64,000 bases of DNA from Epiperipatus broadwayi. Taxonomy: Eukaryota; Onychophora; Udeonychophora; Euonychophora; Peripatidae. The stretch lies in NCBI GenBank assembly GCA_028023455.1, contig JAQFVV010013295.1, positions 102,468-166,467 on the forward strand, in the 5' to 3' direction. Below, piece by piece: positions 28,601 to 40,600 of this stretch; the stretch's first letter is position 1, and each line of letters starts with the position of its first letter. A program made the translations under genes and the position numbers. Under the pieces are notes generated by a model, which worked only from the letters and a program-made list of their open reading frames with translations, did not search any database and was not told the DNA's origin.

Positions 28601-31600
28601 TCTTGCAGAAACCCTTATGCATCAATATGCCAAATAACATCACCATGTGAAATTGTGGGGCCACATAACATATTGTTTTGTAAAGTGAATTTTTGTCAAT
28701 TTTTTTATAATGACTGAAAAGTTTGACAATGTGAAATTTTATTTTTATTTACACAAAATGACAAGGAAAAACAGTTGTAATGCTTGAAACAAATTACAAG
28801 AAATCTGATCTCATAAAAACAAAAATTTATGAGTGGTTTAATTGAAATGTTAAATTTTCTGCTTCTTCTTTCCTTATGTATTGATTTCTATTATAACATA
28901 TAATACCATTTACACCTTTTTAGACACTTTATCAATTTTATTTAAAAAAATGATAATAATATGCATTAAATAGTAAAATAAATGTTAAAGTTATAATTAT
29001 TATATTAAATAATATTTAAAAAATAAAATAAAGTGATATAAAATAAATTAATATAAAATATTGATAAAATTATTTAGAAGATAAGGTAATAAAATGGTTA
29101 ATGATTATTTATAAAGATCCTATTAAAATGTATAATTATTTTTGTTTATATTGTGTATTAATTATATATATATAAATATGTGGATAAAATATAATAATTG
29201 CATAATTATATATTTGAATATTGTAGCTCTGATGATGACTGCAGGACAGTCAAAACTGTTAGTGTAATACAAATAAAAGTATTGATAAAGTGTCTAAAAA
29301 GGTGTAAATCGTATGAAATATTAAATTTACCATATCCATTAAAAATCAATGTAAGTAAAGTCCAAAGTCAAAACAATGCTGATTTTTTTTTTACGCAAAT
29401 GGCATTTTTCTCTCAAATTTAGTTTATAACAGTCAGGTATTTTACCTGCAAGTTCTGGAACATTTATGTGATGTGATAAAATATAAACACTCTGTTTTGT
29501 GACAAAAAAGAGTGTAAGCTTCATCCCCACAAAGTATTGTCTCTTAAAGCCTTGAGTGTGAAACACTTTTTAATTAAATTCAGCATGATCCAGCTTCTTT
29601 ATCAGCTGTATTCACTCAATATCACTTCTTGCAATTTTTTTTAATCTATCAAATAAAAAAAATGTCAATTTTTTTTTTTTGTGAACTTAAAAATGTTTGG
29701 AAAAAATGACAGAGATGTCAAAAGACATCGCTTTGCAAGTACTTCCAGGCTACTTTGAAAAATGAAAAACATGTTTAGTCTGGTATATTGCATCAAATAG
29801 ATAATCATTTGAAAGAGATTAAATTTATAACACTTAAAAATAATAAACAATTTTTTATTATAAATAATTCATTATTAACTTTTATAAATATTTAAAAAGC
29901 AAAATTATATACTGAGGGATCAAATGGTTTTTGTAATAAATGATTCATACTTTCTAAGAAAAAATTGGTCCTTGAAACATAATAATAAAGATCAGAAAAA
30001 AATATTTGTAAACTTTCTGATATAAATTGAAGTAATTTTTTTGTTCCTTAATATTATATGCAATGAACAATGTATTGTCAAAATGAGGTTTACAAAATAA
30101 TACATCAATAAGAAACTGCTAGTTTACAAAGATTTAAAGCTCTTTATGTAGTAATCTATTCACTTTATACATAACTTACTAATAATATTTTGTTTGTACT
30201 GTGTGGGAAACTATTTTCATTCTTCTTTCATTTGAGTTTGAATTTCATCTTAAATTTGATATCTTTCAAAACAATACAAACTCTTTAAAATGAAGACTAT
30301 TTAAATAGATGGAGGAAAAATAAAATTCACAAAGAATCCCTATGAATAAGATTGATTCAATCAAAATACATTATGGAGGTGGTTTAAATTTTTTCAATGT
30401 TTTAGTTTTATGTGGAAATAAATAATATAAAATCCTATTTGACGAATATATATACAGAGATTAGATGCTACAATTAAACCATATTACTGTTACATAACTG
30501 AAGAAAATTTTAAAATTACAAAAAAGCAAAAAGTTAAAAAAAAAATGGAGTAAATATCAATCATAATAAAGAATAAAAAGTTTTCAAAAATATCATAGAA
30601 TTTTTTTTATAAATAGTGAGATATATTAACAAAATTTTAATGAATTAAATAAAATAATGAAGAAAAAAAACTAAATACTTCAATACTAAACTTGCATTTT
30701 ATACACAATTAATGAAGCTATACATAACAATTGATAAGCTAAGTGCTTTCAGGAATTCTATGTTTCCATATTCATAGCTCTTTTGAAAATTTCCAATTTT
30801 TAGAGTATAACCTATATATAGTTAATAGCTAATGATGTAATCATTTCTCGTGAAAACAAAGTTAACCATTTTACTATTATGAAAAGAGACATTTTAGACA
30901 AAAAATAGATAGAGCATTAAATAGTGGTAAATATATTTGTTTAGGAAAAAATATTGGTAGCTTGATTTTAAAAAATTTATTAGCATGTATTATGAAGAAA
31001 ATGGAAAAGTTAATAATTTTTAATAAGTTGGAATATTTAAGATTCATCCAAATGTTTTCATAAGTGCCGAGATATTTATAAATACTAAAACCCACAAAAT
31101 AACTTTTGTTTAATAATTATTTTTCATTTCAATGCTGAAGAAATTTTTAGATTCTGAATAATTTGTTTACAAAAGTTTATTAATTTTGGTGATTATACTG
31201 TTTCATCTTCTTTTGAAGCTTTTGATAAGATTAATAATTGAAACATGGAAGATAATTTTGATTTAGAGAATATTTATTAATATGATAGTAGATTAAGCAG
31301 TATTGAGATTTTTATTTCTGTAGTAGCTAATAAGAGATTTTCATCTGAAAATAAAATTAAAGTTATTCAAGATTTGCTTTTGTTATTGAAGTATACAGAA
31401 AAGTGGATAATTTGATATATTATCTCATCTTTAGTTTTCTGTTTATATTAATTATTTGGGAAACAAATTTTTCAATAATTATATTGGTTGTTAGGTATGT
31501 TGATGATTGTTTGTTTGAAGAAAAAAATAGTAAACTGAGAGTTATTAAATAAATTTAATAGTTTTGATTTTTCTTTAAACTATATTTTAGGAGAAGCAAT

Positions 31601-34600
31601 GGATTTTGTTCATTTAAAGTTTTTAAATTCATTAATGATAAAAGATTTAAAAAATAATTGTTTAATATATAGTCATTACATTAAGAGTAAGGATTTAAGA
31701 TCTGATAACTATCTGCCTGTCAATCATAAAATATCTGCTTTATGAAGTTTTTGTTATAGAAATAAGAAATTAAATAATTCTAAACATATAATTTTATTTC
31801 AAAAGAGAATTTTGTAAAGATTGCCTTAATATAAGCTATTCTGATAAATTAATTAAGGTTATTTTGTTTAACAGAAATTATAGTAGTGATAATAATAATA
31901 TTAAAAAATGTTATAAAAAAAAATGATTGTATTTCTTTGCCTCTTAAAACAGGAAAAACTCTCCATACAGTAGTGCCACTCTGTGCAAGCCAAAGTAATC
32001 AATGGATGCCAGAAGACTTGTGCATAAAATCCCTATTGAGTGCTTACTCATCCAATATCCCAGAGGACTTGTGGCATTCATCAGTGAGGAGCCTTGGATC
32101 TGAAAGCACTGCACTTAGATCTTAGGATCTAATGGATTTTAAGAAATCATAACATATTTGGTAATAAAAAAATAGCAATAATGAAGAGTATTAATCTAAT
32201 TAATTTACTGAATAAGATAAAAGAGACATTTGATAGAAATTTTATTCCTGGAGTTGTTTATATTATTCCTTGTTTTTATTTATGTAGGCTAAACTTGTTT
32301 GAATTTAAATGAAAGGGTGAAAGTTCATGAAAGTTGAGTAAAGATTAAATATCTTAGTTCTGCATTACATATTCATGAAAAAAATACAGAACATAAGATT
32401 ATGTTTGAGCAATCTAAGATTGCTTTTTTGTGCAAAGAATGAAAAAAGGTGAAAATTTTAAAAATATCTTTTAATAAAAATTCATAATCCTCAAGTTATT
32501 AACTTATTTAAAAGTTCTTTTAATAGTAAAGGTAATTGGATTGTGTTTGAGTTATGGGAAGGTAGGATAGTATGTATTAGTTTTGTATTGTATTATTTTA
32601 CATTTGAAAAGTCTGTTTTGGTAAGGAAACCATTGGTAGTGGACTTGTAATTTAATTTTGGCTAGAGATTTAATTATGAATTGGGTGCAAGTTTTTGCGT
32701 ATATGTCTGTGTTTGTGCAAAGAAGATGTTATTTACTTTATTTAGAAATGATGAATAAAATTCACATGCATTAATGTGTTGCTTTTAAAATATACCCAAA
32801 CATAATGCATTAATTGCATAATTATAACAAGAGTATAAATTTTATCTGACATATTCTAATAATGTAGAATGACACTTTCTTTACACCCACACACACAAAA
32901 TAATGGCAAAACAATCATTATACATTTCACTACTGAAAAAAGCTTTTTCAATGGGCCATCATACAGGAACAATGAAAGACAGGATTCACAATATTTATTA
33001 TCAAATAATAAACCCATATATATATATTAGGATAAAAATATTTTTATGATAGCATTAAAATAACACAATATATACCACATTGATATTTAAATCCAAGTTT
33101 TACTCTAACATATATGTATTTTAATGACATGAAATATGGAGAAAAAAACTATGGTTAAATTATTATAAAAAGTTCAACTTATATATTATCAAAGCTTAAA
33201 TAACATTAAAATTATAAATCATTAAAATGTGTACATCATCAATGTTTTAAAGTATGAATATAAATATGAAAAAAAAAATTTTTTTTTTGATTCAGGATAT
33301 ATTTAAAATAATTATGAAAACTAAACTAATTACAGTAATATTTATTCTTATTTTGGAGAAAGAATTGATAGCAAAATTGTTCTGTTCACTACTTTCAAAT
33401 ATTAATTTTTTACAATGTCAAAAATATAGAAAGGCAAAAGTAATAAGATAATTTCATACCCATATTTGTAATGAAATTAAAAATTATTATAAATAAATAA
33501 AAATTAAAATTGTGAATTAAATTTTGGGAACTTAAATAATAAAATATTTGGATTTATATAAGTTAAATGTAAAAGACAAAAGAAAAGTTAAAAAAAAAGG
33601 CATTTATTGGATTAAGATAGATAACAGCATATTTGCCAAACAACATTGATTGTGTGGGCAGTTGACAACTATAAATACAAGCATTGGCTGCAATGAATTA
33701 ATTCCAGTTATGTTAGTTCAGACCTTCAGAGTGTCAGATATATTTCAAGATAAGATTCTTACTTATTCGAATTATCCAAATAATTCATCATACTAAAATT
33801 GCAGATGGAACAGCTGTAAGTAAAAATTGAAAGAAAGATAAAATAATTCACCAGTATACATCAAATTGAAGTTGAAGGTACCAATAGAGTAACTGATATG
33901 CAGTTGAAATTGTAAATATTATTATTATTTACCTACATCTGCATATTATGCTATACCTAAATAGTCAGCTAGCAGTAGTTTCTATTTGGATTGTGATTTT
34001 CTCTCACTTATGTAACCGTACATGAAGAAAGGACATCCACCTAAACCTCCTAATACTTAAAAAAGAAAATGTTATTCCTGCTAAATCATGAGTTTGGAAA
34101 ATAATTGACTTGTCTAGAATATATTGCCTATCACAAGATATTGAAAATCAAAAAATCAGAAAACATGATGATAAATGTTTCACAACCCAAAAGTAAAAAA
34201 ACAAATCTAATGTAGAAAACTATACTACAATTAAAATAGCTCTAATAAAATCCTATGAAATGCATAAAGAACTATAAATATATCCTGTAGGTGAGAATTC
34301 AAATTTTATAAAACTGAAATTACATTCTGCATATATTTTAATTTTAAATATTTTCTTTTATATATATTAACCTTTAATAACTGAAACACAGACTTATTAT
34401 ATACCTGGACCAACTGATGATTGCTGGTTTAGCATGAAATACGCATATTGGTGATTATTTATCTTTTCAGCATATATGTGCTTGAGTGTATCAGTGTTAT
34501 TAGATAGAGTGGAGAGTTGTGGGTCATGTGAAAGTCTGTGCTCATATACCCTATATTACATATATTAACCTTTATAATTATCTTCTGTCTTAAAAGTCTA

Positions 34601-37600
34601 ATATTTATTATATTCATTATAAAAGTTATATGGATAAACATCACATGAAACATATAGAGAGTTTTGCCTTTCAAATGTTATGTGGTATATACATTTGTTC
34701 AACCTTTCAATGAAGATATATTTCATCTGTACTTTATTTTAAAATAAAATTAAAATAATTTTTTTAGCTATTACTCTTTGTTGACTTCATTTGAACAAAG
34801 AACATTAACTGGAAAATTTAATATTAAATGAATATATATTACAAAAAAATCAAATCAGATGGCACATGATTTAAATTTAATAAGCTTATATTTACAAATG
34901 TTATATATAGAGCTCACAAAATAAGCTGTTAACAAGCTTTGCAGAATATCCTCAACCATACCAGAACAAGTCCAGGACTTTATCTAATGTATAACTATTA
35001 AGTAGAAAATCTGAAATCTTCCAATCCAGCTATCTAACTTAAATAGCCATATGGGACTGAACTAAGTTCAGATACACCATGACCCAATTTAGGTCATGTG
35101 ACATCTGACTTGATTTTTTTGTAATTTTATTTTTTGCTATTAAGGCTTTGGTGATTTTATATTGCTAAAGCTATTAATATATGGTGTCTCTGAACTTAAT
35201 TCAGTCCCATATGGCTATTTAAGTTAGATAGCTGGATTGGAAGACATATGGATGTCTGAAACTTTCAGATTTTCTACTTAATAGTTATACATTAGATAAA
35301 GTGCTGGGCTTGTCCTGATATTTTTAATCTAATGCTCGAATATCCTAGCATCTCACTGAGGATGCCAGTAGCAGAAACCGGTCTGGGTTTGGGGATATTC
35401 TGCAAAGCTTGTTAACAGCTTATTTTGTGAGCTCTATATATAACATATATATATTAATGAAGTTGTTCCATGTGATTTTGAAAAGTCTTTTATTATTCCA
35501 ATTTATAAAATAAGAATAAAAAAGATGGTAGTAATTATCATGAAATCTTATTGTTATTATAGTATTTTAATTGCAATAAATATTTTAGTTAAAAAATAGC
35601 AATAACAATACTCCAGAAGTTTAATTTAAATACTAATTAATGACAATGGAAATTGTTTTAGGAACAAGTTATAGATATAAGAAGATGAGTAGAGTTACGT
35701 AATTAAAAGATTTTCTACAGATGGAAGCACAAATTTTGAACTGAGTAGAGTAACAAAAATAGCAGATCCGGAAAGTAAAATTAATTAAATGTTTTTGCAA
35801 AGGAATTTTAAGGAATGGAAAATTGCTGATAAGAGAAGAATTAAACTGAAGACTATAAAAACTTGGAATTGTAGATTTAAATGCTCTTTTTCTCCATTTG
35901 TTTTGGTGAAGTGCTAATGTGCTCACAATGAGTATCATCAGTAAACAGTCAATGTCTACTAGGGAGTAAATTCCGATGTTTCAGAATCTGAAGGTATAAA
36001 AATCTGACTAGTATTTAAAAGCAGATCATCCTGATCTTAATTTGTTTTATGTAAGCCTAAAAGGCTCTTAGGTTTTAATATGGAGAATTTATAATTATTT
36101 AGCATAGTTGTGGAAAAGTCAATCCATTAAATAAGACAGTAATTGTCGAACATTATTGAAAGAGTGTTTAAAGATTTTTAGAATTCCATGATCATTTATT
36201 TGTCTGTATATATTAATTATATTTAAGTTTGTATATATATTCTAGTTTTATGTTTGTATAACTTATAATAAATCCTGAGTACTAAATTTAGTTTTATTTA
36301 TTAATTAATTGTAGTTTGCCCCTTCACAAGTCATTGGTAAATAAACAATAGTTATCCTCTACACCAAATGTATTTTCAAGAATTTTGTTGAATATATTGA
36401 TTCTTAGTGTAATTTCAGAGGACAAAAATGACTAAAGACATGGTTTTCATTGCCAGAAATGCAAGAAAAGTGTTAAAAGATAAAGAATAATTTATATAAT
36501 GCATTTATTAATATAATCAAGGCATTGGACTCAATTAAATGAATAAGTTTGTGGCAGCAATTGATATTAGTTGCTTGTCAAATGAAGATAATTTGTATTT
36601 GCAGTTTCTACATGATAGAATAAGAGGACACTTTACTATTGCTGATAAAAACAATTGAGACCTTTGAAATAAAAATTGATATAAAATAAGAATTTGTTCT
36701 ATTTACACATCTTTTCTTTCTATTTTTATGACAATAGTCTTTGGAATAATTTGATGGTGGAATTTTTGAACATTATTTTTTAAGTAAATCACATTCTCAC
36801 ATTGATAATCAGCCAAAGTAAAATTTGCTGAAGATTTTTTTATTTATCATTGTCTGATAAAAGAATTTGAGGTTTTTAAATAATTCAAAATTTATGTTCA
36901 TTACATCCAAAATACTATCTGAAGATTATCATTTAAATTGGTAAAAATATTACTATCAGTAGTAAAATATAAATGGAGAAGCAGAAGTCAGGAAGTTAAG
37001 ACAGATTTAGATATTGAGGTGCAACAGATTCCAAAGTGCTCTTGCTGCAGTTAACATAATATTTTATTATAGTGATATAATTACTGCAACTCAATCAATA
37101 GTTTATATAGATCAGTTATGCCACCACTTTATTATATGAAAGTGAGATCTGGATTCCTTATCAATGTAACAAAAAGACATTAGAAACAATTCATTTAAAA
37201 ATGCTCAGAAAAATTCTAAAAATACGATGGCAAGATCACACGACCAATTAGTATGTTCTTCAGTTTTCTGAATGTGAAACTACAGTCTACAATAGTAAAA
37301 TTCCATTTTCATTATAATGGACATGGGGATTGAACATATAATGACAAACTTTCTAAAAAAGTATTTTACAGTGAACCTGAGCATAGTTTTCATGGAAAAG
37401 TAGATTTGTTTATGTCTTAAAAATTATCTCAAAGACACTATAAAGAAGTGAAAGACTTATTGCTTTAATTAAGAGATAAACTTATTTAGCCTTTAACTTA
37501 TTTACTTAGTCAATTACAAAAGGAAGAAAAAGATTCTGTCATTTATTAATAGAAAAAAAAAATATTATTTTTTTTAAATATATATCTTTTTTAAATATAT

Positions 37601-40600
37601 ATATATATATTTTTAAACACATATATTCTTTTTAATTATTATAAATCGCTAATTAGTTGTTTTTTTTAAATCATTTTTGTTAATGTTTAATAAGTATGGA
37701 CACATATTGCATATATATATTGAAAATATCTACTATAAATATGTGAGTTAAAAATGCATGTTACATATGGTTCGTTATTATACACGAATTTCAGTATTTG
37801 AAAGTAAATCTTGTAAATACAGGGAAAATATTATCATCTAATATCTTATTGTATAATGAGATAGTAAAAAATGCTTCAATGAATCATGATATTAAAAATT
37901 ATAATTATTAATGTGCTTGTAGAATTGATAATATACTTTTTTTACAATTTGATTTATTAATGACAAATTCTGTACCCACAACTTTGACATCAAAACTGAA
38001 TAAATACATTAATGATTATTACTAATCATTTATTAGTCTAGTGATTATATCATTTTTAATCCAGATATACATTTTAAAATGTCTCTTTTTTTAATTAAGC
38101 ATAAACACAAACAATAAATATTTTTATATTTATATTATTTATATCAATATTTTTAACGCACTTCTACATCACATTTATTGCTACAAATTATTGGTTTGTT
38201 TCTATTTCAGTGGTATTTTTAATGTAGTAGTAGTATTTTTGTGTTTACACTTTTTTGTTTCTGTTCTTAAAACACTAAAAAAAAATTGAAGTTTTATAAA
38301 GTTTTGATTCTGAAACTCTAATGCTCTGGCCTCTTATCTGAAAATCATTTCAGGAATATTGATGATATATCCCCTGCTTAATATCCCTTAAAATGATTTG
38401 CATATAATATGTTGAAACATATGAACTTTGACATAAAAACTATATAAAACATCTAAAAAATTTAATTGGTTTTAATAACAGAAACAAAAGGTATAAATAC
38501 AAAAATAATATTATATTACATGCATAATTCTTTTGCATATGTATATGTGTATGCTTTACAAAGTATTTTGTATTTCTTTTCTTAATTTAGCTGAGTGTCT
38601 TTTCTAAATTTAGGTGAGTGTACTTTCAGCATCACTAAAGGTGCACTTAGCTAAATTAAGAAAAGAAATAAAAAATGCTTTTTAAAGCATATGTACATCT
38701 ATATGCAAAACAATTATATATATATAAACCAAGGAAAAAATAATATTACATTATATATATATTAACACTTACAACATCAAATAATTTCTTATCTAAAGGC
38801 ATCATGGTGTTTATTGAAGATACCATCCAGTTATTGGTTAAAAGAGCAGTCTTAATTCCCTCAGCACGAATACAATGAATGGCATCAACCATTTCCTTAC
38901 TAACAGTTAGTTCTGTAGTATTAAGAAAAGTACTTAACATATCTTTTAACTGAACAGAAATACCTAACTGGAAAAAAAATATATAAAAAAATATTGCAAT
39001 TATTTCATATGCATACATGTACATTTATACAAAAAACATAATAGATATATAAATGGGTAAATATTTATTACAATTGTGAAATATAAAATAAGGATTACTT
39101 AATATTTGTTATATTACAATATTATAGATAGTTACAAAAAGCAGACAGAAATGAAGCAAAAATTAATTATAATTGCCCTAATTAGAATAAGTTATTAATA
39201 CTACTTATTGGTGCAAAGTTTAGTATTAAGAATGTGGATATCTAAAGAAGAGTCAATTTTATTTCTTGAATAATTTTCTGTATATTTTTCTTTTCCTCAA
39301 GATACCATCAATTCTGAAAGTATTCAAATCAACATCTACTTAATCTATTGCTTAAAGTTTTGACTAAATAACCTTAAGTGTTTTTTTAAGACAAAATTCC
39401 ATTACTTTTTAAGCTTACTGGTAATATTTTGAAAATCATTACAAAATTGTGAAGGAATTCAATAATGTCAAGTCTCTGGGTTAGAATATTTATAAGATTA
39501 TCTTGATACTTTTTCACTGTTGAATAAATTTAGGCAATAATAAATATATTGGACTCTGTATATTTTAATACAACTCCAGACTTATTTCTTTCTATCCATT
39601 GGTTATGTTGTGACCTTTGGAGGTGAAAAAAGAAATGTTATTATTGTCCAATGAGTAAGTTGGCATTAACTTATTGTTTTCTTATCATTTTTTAAATTAT
39701 AAGAAAAGAAATCAGAGCCTTCATTTACATTTAAAATAATATCATAAAGTAGCGAATCAAGAGTCAGAGTTATATAGTTAAGCAGGTGGTTTGAATGAAT
39801 TCAAAATATTTAACTTTCAATTCATTGATTTCAATAACAAAATAAGTAAAAATTGCTAATACTGGAAAGAACTATGTAAATATAATTATTTTAATCCTAC
39901 TGTAGAACCATCTACTGTAATCTTGAATAATCAATGGACATTAGATAGTGTTATAAAAGCCTTACCTTTATGACTTTTATCTTCATCAATGAGGAATAGG
40001 ATTCAAAGATAAAACTAATGCTCTTATGCATCTAGCACTTATCTTTTGTGCATTTATACAATTCCAATTAATAACCTAAAATTTAAAAAATGCCTAAATT
40101 TTCAATATCAGGTTAACTTGCCTGAATTGCGATATATATCTAATATCAGACCAGTTTCTATATATTTTAAAGAACTCATTCCTATAATAACTGTAGGGCT
40201 CTTTACCCTTTGACTAAGAAAATTAATACCAATAATGATATCACATGACTTTTCATATGCTTACTCATATGTTTCCAAAAATAGTTATAATTGTTCTAGG
40301 AAGCATATAACTAAGTATATGAGAAGTCGTGTGATATTGATAAATACAAATATAGATAATATTAATACTGCTTTATTCATGGAGAAAAAAAATGAAGACA
40401 TTAAATATATCATTTAATGCACTTCTGGTGAATATAAAGCTGCTTTAGACAAGAGCACTCTCATTGAAAATGCATTAAAGGTTATATTTAATGTTTTTAA
40501 TATCTTCTATAATACATAAAACATTACTAGTATTATCTTTAATTAGATGAAAAGTGGAAATCTGGCTTGCACTGCCACCTATTGTCCACTAATTTTATTC

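Noticed and set aside
28524-28680. mariner-like transposon end
   Set aside because: The passage beginning GGAGGGACCC looks transposon-like, but no inverted partner or TA duplication was found.
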